Origin: Candidatus Darwinimomas equi
GTDB lineage: Bacteria; Bacillota; Clostridia; Lachnospirales; Lachnospiraceae
Assembly: GCA_018066045.1 (NCBI GenBank)
Contig: JAGHSD010000072.1
Span: 1 to 32,458 of the forward strand
DNA length: 32,458 nt
Reading direction: 5' to 3'
This document shows, piece after piece, positions 8,760-16,580 of the stretch. The notes under the pieces were generated by a model. That model did no database searches. It saw only the letters and a program-made list of their open reading frames with translations, and was not told where the DNA came from. The number at the start of each line of letters is the position of its first letter. Positions within the stretch are counted from its first letter, which is position 1. The position numbers and the translations under genes are program-made.

Positions 8760-9337
8760 ACAAGCACCTCCAGATAAGTTTTAAGAATATCTCCGCATTT
8801 CAGTTCTTCAGCATATCTGATTAGTTTATTCAGATCCCTTGTGCTGCTGTCGAGGTATTTTTTCAGGATTTCCTTAGTCTCCTCAATTCCGACATCTTCT
8901 CTATAGAATATTATGTCGCAGACAGTTTTTTCTATATCATAAATCCTGAATTTGTTGCCTTCATTATCAATAACCTGTATCCCCTTTTCAAACCGATTAT
9001 CTGTATAATAATGAATCCGGATACTTGGCCATTCAGGAAGTGTTGAAACTTTTGCCTTTCTTGGGATAGCCACATCTATTGCATCCGGTCTGAATGTTGT
9101 CAGATTATAAAAAACGGCAGCACTCATAAGGCATATTACTCCGTCCGGTACATATGCATATGCGTAATAATAATCTGAATCATCTCCTGAAAACTCCAGA
9201 TTTTCATATGTCTTTTTATTTATCTTTTCAAGTATTCCGCTATTTACAAACTGATTGATCTTATACTGAGAATAGCCTGCAGATCTCAGTTCATTCAGAG
9301 AATAAAATTTCCTGTCCTTTGCTATCATTTCCGACAT
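8756..9337 (-). CDS. abiEi: AbiEi-type antitoxin / transcriptional regulator
   Basis: 193 aa. N-terminal winged-HTH-like YSLNELRSAGYSQYKINQFVNSGILEKINKKTYE; ATGA overlap with the downstream AbiEii gene. Confidence 0.88.
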   Translation of the reverse strand: MSEMIAKDRKFYSLNELRSAGYSQYKINQFVNSGILEKINKKTYENLEFSGDDSDYYYAYAYVPDGVICLMSAAVFYNLTTFRPDAIDVAIPRKAKVSTLPEWPSIRIHYYTDNRFEKGIQVIDNEGNKFRIYDIEKTVCDIIFYREDVGIEETKEILKKYLDSSTRDLNKLIRYAEELKCGDILKTYLEVLV

Positions 9338-9354
9338 ATTACAGCCTCGCTACG

Positions 9355-9401
9355 TTTTATTGTAATTCGGCACTTTTGTACTTTGCCGAATTACAATAAA
9401 A
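9355..9401. promoter_or_regulatory. Perfect 18-bp inverted repeat (AbiEi operator candidate)
   Basis: TTTTATTGTAATTCGGCA (9355-9372) - 11 nt loop - TGCCGAATTACAATAAAA (9384-9401). Confidence 0.85.
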
Positions 9402-9429
9402 TTATAGTTTCTCTACACAATTGTGTCAA
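9401..9429 (-). promoter_or_regulatory. Consensus sigma-A promoter for abiEi-abiEii
   Basis: Minus strand TTGACA-(17 nt caattgtgtagagaaac)-TATAAT, abutting the inverted repeat. Confidence 0.9.
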
Positions 9430-9494
9430 CAGATATGTCAATATAGGGTAAATAATTTCATATGGATGGAAAAACAGAAGAATAAATAATTTCT

Positions 9495-9652
9495 CATCTC
9501 GACATTCCTCTCCGCTCGGGTATACAGTTTACGTGCATGCGTCCTCTCTTTGACACTCGCAGCAAAGCTGCTCGTTCAACTCAAGTCCGCAGTATGCTTC
9601 GATGAACCTCGCGTCATAGACGCTCGGTCATCTCGACATTCCTATGGAATGT
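9495..9652. repeat. Short intergenic repeat structure with terminal direct repeats
   Basis: CATCTCGACATTCCT at 9495-9509 and 9629-9643; the second copy is part of the palindrome GACATTCC-TAT-GGAATGTC (9634-9652). Confidence 0.55.
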
Positions 9653-9661
9653 CAGGTATAT

Positions 9662-9703
9662 AAAGAGAGCCACCGGCAAGTAAACTTGTCGTTGGCTCTC
9701 TTT
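9662..9703 (-). terminator. Rho-independent terminator of the rplM-rpsI operon
   Basis: AAAGAGAGCCA ... TGGCTCTCTTT stem-loop downstream of the rpsI stop. Confidence 0.85.
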
Positions 9704-9728
9704 CCATACCTGCATACCGCAGATAATA

Positions 9729-10121
9729 TTATCTCTTTGAAAACTGTGGTGCTCTACGAGCTGCTTTGAGACCCGGCTTCTTACGCTCTTTCATACGCGG
9801 ATCTCTTGTGAGGTATCCTGCCTGCTTAAGAGCTGCTCTGTAGTCTTCATCAACTCTGCAAAGCGCACGTGAAAGTCCATGACGGATTGCTCCTGCCTGA
9901 CCTGTGTAACCGCCGCCCTTTACATTAACCTGAAGATCGAACTTTCCACCAAGTCCGAGGAGCTCCAGCGGCTGACGAACGATAACTTTCAGTGTCTCAT
10001 ATCCGAAAAAGTCATCAATGTCTCTTTTATTGATAGTAATCTTGCCTGTTCCGGGCATTACATATACTCTTGCGATAGATTTTTTTCTTCTACCTGTTCC
10101 GTAAAATTTTGTACTTGCCAT
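9729..10121 (-). CDS. rpsI: 30S ribosomal protein S9
   Basis: [33 protein letters not shown]...APQFSKR; ribosome-binding site ggaggagaaatcATG supports the start at 10121 rather than 10139. Confidence 0.98.
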   Translation of the reverse strand: MASTKFYGTGRRKKSIARVYVMPGTGKITINKRDIDDFFGYETLKVIVRQPLELLGLGGKFDLQVNVKGGGYTGQAGAIRHGLSRALCRVDEDYRAALKQAGYLTRDPRMKERKKPGLKAARRAPQFSKR

Positions 10122-10135
10122 GATTTCTCCTCCCA

Positions 10136-10570
10136 TCAAGCCTTGATCTCAAGAACCTGTGGCTTCTGAGCCTGATGCTTGTGCTCCGGTCCTGCATATA
10201 CGAAAAGCTTCTTGAACATTGCGTTTCCAAGAGGTCCTCCCGGAAGCATACCTTTAACAGCGTGCTCGATAACCATCTCCGGCTTCTTAGCAAGAAGTTC
10301 TCTAAGAGTAGCTTCCTTCATGCCGCCTACATATTCTGAATGATGATAATAAATCTTCTCATCAAGCTTCTTACCAGTAACTTTGATCTTCTCTGCATTT
10401 ACTACGATTACATAATCGCCGCAATCTGCATGAGGAGTATATATCGGTTTCTTCTTTCCACGGAGAACAGCTGCTACCTCTGTGCAAAGACGGCCCAGTG
10501 TGCAACCATCAGCGTCGACAACATACCATGCTCTCTCGACCTTTTCCGGGCTAGCCATAAATGTCTTCAT
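10136..10570 (-). CDS. rplM: 50S ribosomal protein L13
   Basis: [59 protein letters not shown]. Confidence 0.98.
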   Translation of the reverse strand: MKTFMASPEKVERAWYVVDADGCTLGRLCTEVAAVLRGKKKPIYTPHADCGDYVIVVNAEKIKVTGKKLDEKIYYHHSEYVGGMKEATLRELLAKKPEMVIEHAVKGMLPGGPLGNAMFKKLFVYAGPEHKHQAQKPQVLEIKA

Positions 10571-10661
10571 GATTTTCCTCCAAAAATATTAGATGTCACT
10601 ATTTTTCAGCGACTTTCACGTGGTGATGTCCGGGCACCAAGCGTCAATCGCGCGATTAACA

Positions 10662-10690
10662 ATTATATATTAAGAAACAAAATCTGTCAA
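10662..10690 (-). promoter_or_regulatory. Consensus sigma-A promoter of rplM-rpsI
   Basis: Minus strand TTGACA-(17 nt gattttgtttcttaata)-TATAAT, with a leader of roughly 85 nt before rplM. Confidence 0.85.
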
Positions 10691-10717
10691 CTACCATATA
10701 TAGCGGGGAAATACCCG

Positions 10718-11464
10718 TCAATCCTCATAATAATCGATTCCCACCAGTGTCAGACCCTTTGCCGGCATAGTCTGCCCCGCCAGCTGCCTGTCTCTGCCCT
10801 CGATAATCTCTTTCACATGCTCCGGCGGATACACTCCCATACCGACCTTGATGAGTGTTCCTGCTATGATCCGCACCATGTTGTAGAGGAATCCGCCTCC
10901 GGTAATATGAATGGTGATTATATCTCCGTCCTGATAAATCTCAAGTGAATGCACCGTCCGCACCGGACTTGACGCCTGGGATTTTATCGAACAGAAACTT
11001 GTAAAATCATGAGTTCCGACAATATAACCCGTCGCCTCTCTCATTTTTTCAACATTCAGATTGAAATAGCAGAAATGCGAATACAGTCTTTCCGTCGGTA
11101 TATCAATCCTTCTGTTAAGAATACGGTATTCATAGGTCTTCTCACAGTCTCTCTTTCGCGGATGCCAGTCAAGCGGGACTTCATCCGAATACTGGACCCT
11201 TATATCTTCCGGCAGTCTCTGATTCAGGGCAAATGCAAACTTATCCGCTGCCATTTTCGTTTTTTCAGTGTCGAATACGGCAACATTTCCGTATGCATGA
11301 ACACCTGCATCCGTCCGGCTGGCTCCGATGACTTCAACAGGTTCCTGACACAGATCGGTAAGGGCAGTATCCAGCACCTCTTCAATAGTAATTCCGTTAG
11401 GCTGTTTCTGCCATCCGCAGTAATTTGTCCCGTCGTATGCAATTATCAGTCGAATGCGTCTCAC
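10718..11464 (-). CDS. truA: tRNA pseudouridine(38-40) synthase TruA
   Basis: MRRIRLIIAYDGTNYCGWQKQPNGITIEEVL...GASRTDAGVHAYGNVAVF. Confidence 0.97.
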   Translation of the reverse strand: MRRIRLIIAYDGTNYCGWQKQPNGITIEEVLDTALTDLCQEPVEVIGASRTDAGVHAYGNVAVFDTEKTKMAADKFAFALNQRLPEDIRVQYSDEVPLDWHPRKRDCEKTYEYRILNRRIDIPTERLYSHFCYFNLNVEKMREATGYIVGTHDFTSFCSIKSQASSPVRTVHSLEIYQDGDIITIHITGGGFLYNMVRIIAGTLIKVGMGVYPPEHVKEIIEGRDRQLAGQTMPAKGLTLVGIDYYED

Positions 11465-11479
11465 CGGTTTTTCCGTTTC

Positions 11480-12283
11480 TTACTTCACCTTGATCTTAAT
11501 AATTATCATCAATACAAGAAATGCAAATATCAGTACATATGCCACACGGTCTATCGTCTGATACTTCAGCGGTTTAAGTTTTGTCCTTCCCTCGCCGCCG
11601 TGATAACAGCGTGCCTCCATGGCCGTTGCCAGTTCGGTCGCGCGTCTGAATGCCGAAACAAAAAGCGGTATCAGAAGCGGTATCATGGCCTTTGCCTTGG
11701 CAACAAGTCCGCCTTCCTCAAAGTCGGCACCTCTTGCCATCTGTGCTTTCATTATCTTGTCCGTTTCCTCGACAAGTATAGGTATAAATCGAAGTGCTAT
11801 GCTCATCATCATAGCGATTTCATGTACCGGAACCTTAATCACTTTTAGGAATCCCAGTGATTTCTCCAGTCCGTCCGTCAGGCTGTTCGGCGTAGTGGTG
11901 AGTGTCATTATGGAAGCGCCCGTCACCAGACATATAAGTCTGACTGCCATCCATACAGCAGTCCTGATTCCTTCTTTCGTGACAGTGATAAACCATATCC
12001 TGAAAACCACTTCTCCGCTCGTAAAGAACAGATTAAAAAATACACTTATCAGAAGAAGCACAAGTATTGCCTTAAGTCCCCGGAACATAAATCCCACCGG
12101 AACCTTTGACAGAATGATCAGTATCGCAAGTGCAGCGACCGCTGCTCCGTATGCTATCCATGAATTACACAGGAAAAGAGAGACGATATATATCATCGTC
12201 CCGAAAAGCTTCGTCCTGGGGTCCAGCCGGTGAAGCACCGAATCAGCAGGATAATATTGTCCCAGTGTAATATCTCTCAGCAT
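11480..12283 (-). CDS. ecfT: Energy-coupling factor transporter transmembrane protein EcfT
   Basis: MLRDITLGQYYPADSVLHRLDPRTKLFGTMIYIV; ARGADFEEG and FVSAFRRATELATAMEARCYHGGEGRT motifs. Confidence 0.95.
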   Translation of the reverse strand: MLRDITLGQYYPADSVLHRLDPRTKLFGTMIYIVSLFLCNSWIAYGAAVAALAILIILSKVPVGFMFRGLKAILVLLLISVFFNLFFTSGEVVFRIWFITVTKEGIRTAVWMAVRLICLVTGASIMTLTTTPNSLTDGLEKSLGFLKVIKVPVHEIAMMMSIALRFIPILVEETDKIMKAQMARGADFEEGGLVAKAKAMIPLLIPLFVSAFRRATELATAMEARCYHGGEGRTKLKPLKYQTIDRVAYVLIFAFLVLMIIIKIKVK

Positions 12284-13128
12284 TTTTTCATATATCCGAT
12301 CAGCGACTTCGCAAGTTCTTCAACAGTAATGGTGTCGTCGGAAATATCATATCCGGCTTCACGCAGTGCCCGTGCGATATGCACAGCCTGAGGTGCCGAA
12401 AGCCCCATCTCCTCAAGTTCATCCACATGCCTGAATACGCTGTGAGGCGTTCCATCAAATGCTGCCTTCCCGCGATTCATAACAATAAGACGCTTGGCAT
12501 ATCTGGCAACATCCTCCATGCTGTGTGATACAAGGATTACCGTTATTCCTAATTTTTCCTGAAGAGCTTTGAAAAGCGAAAGCACTGCTTCTCTTCCCTC
12601 CGGATCAAGTCCGGCAGTCGGCTCATCAAGAATAAGATATTCGGGCTCTATGGCAAGCACCCCCGCTACAGCCACACGTCTCTTCTGTCCGCCTGATATC
12701 TCAAACGGAGATTTGTTATAAATCTCCTGCGGTATTCCCACCATCTGCAGCGCCCTGTGCGCCTTTTCGTACGCCTCGTCACGGCTCAGTCCTTTATTCA
12801 TCGGGCCGTAAGCAACATCTTTAATTATCGTCTCTTCAAAAAGCTGATACTCCGGATACTGGAATACCAGTCCCACCTTCTGACGAAGTGTCTTGAGACT
12901 GTACCCTTTTTCATATATGTCTTTTCCGTCGAACAGTATCCTGCCCCCGGTAGGTTTCAGCAGTCCGTTAAAATGCTGTATCAGCGTAGACTTTCCCGAG
13001 CCTGTTCTTCCGATCAGACCCACAAACTCGCCTTTGTCTATCTCAAGACTCACTCCCTGTATAGCGTATGACTCAAGAGCTGTCCCGGCATTATATTTAT
13101 GTTCAAGATTTTCGAGTTTTAAGCTCAC
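12277..13128 (-). CDS. ecfA2: Energy-coupling factor ABC transporter ATPase EcfA2
   Basis: Walker A GRTGSGKST, ISGGQKRRVAVAGVLAIEPEYLILDEPTAGLDPEGR. Confidence 0.95.
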   Translation of the reverse strand: MSLKLENLEHKYNAGTALESYAIQGVSLEIDKGEFVGLIGRTGSGKSTLIQHFNGLLKPTGGRILFDGKDIYEKGYSLKTLRQKVGLVFQYPEYQLFEETIIKDVAYGPMNKGLSRDEAYEKAHRALQMVGIPQEIYNKSPFEISGGQKRRVAVAGVLAIEPEYLILDEPTAGLDPEGREAVLSLFKALQEKLGITVILVSHSMEDVARYAKRLIVMNRGKAAFDGTPHSVFRHVDELEEMGLSAPQAVHIARALREAGYDISDDTITVEELAKSLIGYMKKC

Positions 13129-13957
13129 TGATAAGTTCCTCTATCGTTATGATTCCGTCCCTCAGGGGGAGCCCGGCATTTTTCAAAAGTCCTGCAAGTT
13201 CTGTTACCTGCGGCACATCAAGCCCGCATTCGCGGAGTGTTTTATAATCAGCAAATACCTCCCGCGGGGTACCGTCTGCTCTCACCTTGTTCTTATCTAT
13301 TACAACAACCCGCTTTGCTGCCGCAGCCTCTTCCATGTAGTGGGTTATCATTATGATAGTGATTCCCTCTTCGCGATTCAGCTTTGATACCGTTTCAATG
13401 ATATCCCTGCGTCCGATTGGATCCAGCATCGCCGTCGGCTCGTCCAGCACTATGCATTTCGGCTTCATCGCAAGTACACCGGCTATGGCTACTCTCTGCT
13501 TCTGTCCGCCGGAAAGATTGTTGGGACTCTTGAGAAGATACTCTTTCATGCCTACGGTACTGCTCACCTCATCCACGCGCCGGCGCATCTCGTCCGACGG
13601 GACACCTAAGTTTTCAGGTCCGAACGCGATATCCTCCTCAACCACATTTGCCACTATCTGGTTGTCCGGATTCTGGAATACCATGCCGACATTCTTTCTT
13701 ATGTCGAGCATCCGGGATTCATCTTTCGTATTCATTCCTATCACAAGAACATCCCCGAAGGTTGGAAGCAGGATGGCATTAAGCATTTTGGCAAATGTTG
13801 ACTTCCCGCTGCCGTTTCTTCCGAGTACGGCAATAAAATCCCCGGCGTTCACTTCCAGATTAATGTCATCAAGTGCTCTCACGCTCGACTCAATCTGATC
13901 GTTTTCATCGCGGATGATGTAATCAAATGTAAGATTTTTTACGTCTATCAAACCCAT
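13103..13957 (-). CDS. ecfA1: Energy-coupling factor ABC transporter ATPase EcfA1
   Basis: GRNGSGKSTFAKMLNAILLP, LSGGQKQRVAIAGVLAMKPKCIVLDEPTAMLDP. ORF track starts at a TTG (13972); ATG at 13957 (MGLIDVKNL) is the likelier start. Confidence 0.93.
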   Translation of the reverse strand: MGLIDVKNLTFDYIIRDENDQIESSVRALDDINLEVNAGDFIAVLGRNGSGKSTFAKMLNAILLPTFGDVLVIGMNTKDESRMLDIRKNVGMVFQNPDNQIVANVVEEDIAFGPENLGVPSDEMRRRVDEVSSTVGMKEYLLKSPNNLSGGQKQRVAIAGVLAMKPKCIVLDEPTAMLDPIGRRDIIETVSKLNREEGITIIMITHYMEEAAAAKRVVVIDKNKVRADGTPREVFADYKTLRECGLDVPQVTELAGLLKNAGLPLRDGIITIEELISELKTRKS

Positions 13958-13975
13958 ATCTTTATGGCTCAATGA

Positions 13976-14004
13976 ATTTTACCAAATAGGATAATAAAAT
14001 GCAA
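13976..14004 (-). promoter_or_regulatory. Putative sigma-A promoter of ecfA1 with a very short leader
   Basis: Minus strand TTGCAT-(17 nt)-TAAAAT; expected TSS about 12 nt before ATG 13957. Confidence 0.5.
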
Positions 14005-14010
14005 GGATAG

Positions 14011-14206
14011 CGGAGCGCAGACCGAACCGTTCGAATCCTCCTTCACACACAAAAATCCCAGGGTCCATGCCCTGGGATTACTACGGCGTGAGAGGGCGCA
14101 GATGTCCTGTGGACATCGGGTTTTGCGCCGACCGGAGCGGAGCGCAGACCGAACCGTTCGAATCCTCTTTCACACACAAAAATCCCAGGGTCCATGCCCT
14201 GGGATT
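14011..14206. repeat. Duplicated 69-bp unit (tRNA T-arm-like fragment plus terminator hairpin)
   Basis: CGGAGCGCAGACCGAACCGTTCGAATCCTC(C/T)TTCACACACAAAAATCCCAGGGTCCATGCCCTGGGATT at 14011-14079 and 14138-14206; offset 127 bp, one mismatch. Confidence 0.92.
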
Positions 14207-14207
14207 T
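14180..14207 (-). terminator. Terminator of tRNA-Arg
   Basis: AAATCCCAGGG-tccatg-CCCTGGGATTT perfect stem with a U-tract on the minus strand; second copy at 14054-14079. Confidence 0.85.
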
Positions 14208-14210
14208 CCA

Positions 14211-14284
14211 CGTGCGTGAGAGGATTCGAACCCCCGACACCTTGGTCCGTAGCCAAGTGCTCTATCCAGCTGAGCTACACACAC
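14211..14284 (-). tRNA. tRNA-Arg (anticodon ACG)
   Basis: Minus strand GTGTGTG-TA-GCTCAGCTGGATAGAGC-A-CTTGGCTACGGACCAAG-GTGTC-GGGGGTTCGAATCCTCT-CACGCAC-G cloverleaf; CCA not encoded. Confidence 0.95.
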
Positions 14285-14322
14285 ATTGCAGGAACCAATT
14301 ATAGATTCCTGCTTTTATTTTG

Positions 14323-15588
14323 TCAACCTCCAAATGTCGGAGGCTCGGGATCGCGTCCTACTCTTGAATCAACGATATGATCATCCTTCATGCAGACAAC
14401 GCCGGATGCGTTGGTTGCCCACTTTGTTCCGTCCTTATCCTTGACGGTCTTTTTCTTCATGATCTTACCTGATGTATTAACTAAATAATCTGTATCATTT
14501 ACCGTGATAACCTCATAAGTAAGATCCTTGGATGCCTTCTGAAGCTTTCCCTTGTAATACAGGCATCCGTCTTTATTGTTTGATCCGTTATATCCTTCTC
14601 CGGATTCGTGGAAATAGAATGTATCCGGCGTATCACTGCCGTCCATGATCTGGTACTTTCCGTGTTGCACGCAGCTCTGATTGAATGTACCGAAGAAATA
14701 TGTGGCATAATCCGAACCGTCGGCATTTGTATACAGCTTGCAGAGTCCCCATACCGGAGTTCCCCACTGATTAAAGTAATAACGCTTCTTGTTGGTTCCT
14801 ATTCTTCGAAGATCCGATACAGTCGGTATACCGTCTTCATCATATGCCGGGAAACCGCTGTTTGTAAAATAGAACCACATAACATCGTATGCATAGTTTC
14901 CTGCAAGTTCATCCGGCGGAGTGAGCGAATACCATCCGAGATGATCCGAACCGTCAGGATCATAATACTTATAACCGCCGATACCTTCCTCGTCAGCTAC
15001 TTTAACCCATCCTGTCTGAAGAGCTCCCATCTGATCGAAGCAGTATCTCTTGTTGTCAACTCTCTTCTCTGCATAATCAGCTCCGTCACCGGCACAGTAT
15101 TTTCTTCCGGTAGACGGTGAGAAATAATACCAGTGAATATTGGCATCATCAAGCGGACCCGCTTTCTTTTCCCCGCCATCCGGATCTTCAAGTCGCTGCC
15201 ATCCGGTAAGGAGATGTCCGTCATCAAGATGACAGAAATACATGTTCTCCTGAATCCATCCGGTCTCCATATGTCCGTCATCATTGAAATGATATGTCTT
15301 ATCGTTTATTGTTTTCCATTTGTCTCTGACCATCTTGCCGTTTGCATCAAAATAGCAATAGTAAGTTCCGTCGGAATCCTGAGTCTTGACCCATACATTT
15401 CCGGTAAGTTTACCATTCTCGTCAACGTAATACTCATCTTCAACTATCTGGTTCTTTACAAGTTCATTACCATTGTAATAGTAATAATCAGATCCCTTCT
15501 GAACCCAGTCAGCACGGGCAGTAAATGCTCCCGCTATGATCATTACCATTGCCATTGCCGGTATCAGATATCTTTTCATCCATCGCAC
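14323..15588 (-). CDS. Secreted cell-wall-binding repeat protein (choline/glucan-binding type repeats)
   Basis: Signal peptide; repeats such as KTYHFNDDGHMETGWIQENMYFCHLDDGHLLTGWQ and KRYYFNQWGTPVWG. Confidence 0.85.
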   Translation of the reverse strand: MRWMKRYLIPAMAMVMIIAGAFTARADWVQKGSDYYYYNGNELVKNQIVEDEYYVDENGKLTGNVWVKTQDSDGTYYCYFDANGKMVRDKWKTINDKTYHFNDDGHMETGWIQENMYFCHLDDGHLLTGWQRLEDPDGGEKKAGPLDDANIHWYYFSPSTGRKYCAGDGADYAEKRVDNKRYCFDQMGALQTGWVKVADEEGIGGYKYYDPDGSDHLGWYSLTPPDELAGNYAYDVMWFYFTNSGFPAYDEDGIPTVSDLRRIGTNKKRYYFNQWGTPVWGLCKLYTNADGSDYATYFFGTFNQSCVQHGKYQIMDGSDTPDTFYFHESGEGYNGSNNKDGCLYYKGKLQKASKDLTYEVITVNDTDYLVNTSGKIMKKKTVKDKDGTKWATNASGVVCMKDDHIVDSRVGRDPEPPTFGG

Positions 15589-15683
15589 CTCTCAAAGTGA
15601 CAACTTTACGAATACTATTTTACCACATATTGTGGTTCTGTCTATATAAAAATACTAAATAAACGCTTGCGGAAATCTTACGT

Positions 15684-16580
15684 CTACCTTTCGCTGTACC
15701 ACCTTCCGGCCGCACCGCACGGAAGCACCAGGCCGCCCTTTTCAAGCGGTATTCCCACCTCATCCGCATACACTTTTCCGCCGAATTCGGACTTTATGAT
15801 GACATTCAGCATATAAGCTAAAACGCCGGGCTGAAGTCCCGTTGTATATGAATTTATCAGGAAAAACAGTGCATCTTCGGACAAGAGGCCTGCACACAGT
15901 CTGACAAGGTCATACACCGAATCCTCGATTTTCCATATCTCACCCTTCGGGCCGCGTCCGTATGACGGGGGATCCATGATGATGGCTTCATACCGGCTGC
16001 CGCGTCTTAATTCACGTTCTACGAATTTAATGCAGTCATCAACCAGCCAGCGCACGGGTCTGTCAGCCAGCCCGGATGATTCGGCGTTTTCCTTTGCCCA
16101 GTTCACCATCCCCTTGCTCGCATCCACATGTGTCACTGCCGCTCCGGCCGCCGCTGCCGCAAGTGTCGCACCTCCGGTATATGCAAACAGATTCAGCATC
16201 CTTACCTTTTTTCCGCTTTTCACGCGTTTTGCGATCAGCTGCGAAAACCAGTCCCAGTTGGCTGCCTGCTCCGGGAACAGTCCTGTATGCTTGAAGCTGA
16301 AAGGTTTAAGGTTAAATGTCAGCGTTCCGCCGCAGTTTTCCGGCAGGTCATAGCTTATCTGCCACTGATGCGGCAGGTCAATGAATTCCCACTCTCCTCC
16401 GCCTTTTGACGATCTGTGATAATGTGCATTGACCTTCTTCCAGTCCTTCCCTGTTTTCGGAGTTTTCCATATGACCTGAGGATCCGGGCGCACCAGTCTG
16501 TATCCGGCCCAGTCCTCCAATTTCTCTCCGTCTCCTGTATCAATTACTTTGTATTCTTTCCATCGGTCTGCCGGTATCAT
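15684..16580 (-). CDS. Class I SAM-dependent (rRNA-type) methyltransferase
   Basis: MLNLFAYTGGATLAAAAAGAAVTHVDASKGMVNWAKEN (SAM motif I) and AIIMDPPSYGRGPKGEIWKIE (motif IV). Confidence 0.88.
   Translation of the reverse strand: MIPADRWKEYKVIDTGDGEKLEDWAGYRLVRPDPQVIWKTPKTGKDWKKVNAHYHRSSKGGGEWEFIDLPHQWQISYDLPENCGGTLTFNLKPFSFKHTGLFPEQAANWDWFSQLIAKRVKSGKKVRMLNLFAYTGGATLAAAAAGAAVTHVDASKGMVNWAKENAESSGLADRPVRWLVDDCIKFVERELRRGSRYEAIIMDPPSYGRGPKGEIWKIEDSVYDLVRLCAGLLSEDALFFLINSYTTGLQPGVLAYMLNVIIKSEFGGKVYADEVGIPLEKGGLVLPCGAAGRWYSER

Noticed and set aside
10340-11848. Plus-strand ORFs of 202 and 279 aa
   Set aside because: Antisense to rplM, truA and ecfT, which are unambiguous.
14043-14380. ORFs of 65, 67 and 92 aa over the tRNA-Arg/terminator repeats
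   Set aside because: They translate tRNA and terminator sequence; the duplicated unit explains the repeated peptide (PGHGPWDFCV).
14323-15588. Cell-wall-binding repeats considered as a tandem DNA repeat or CRISPR-like array
   Set aside because: Repetition is at protein level with variable DNA; no regular spacer/repeat period.
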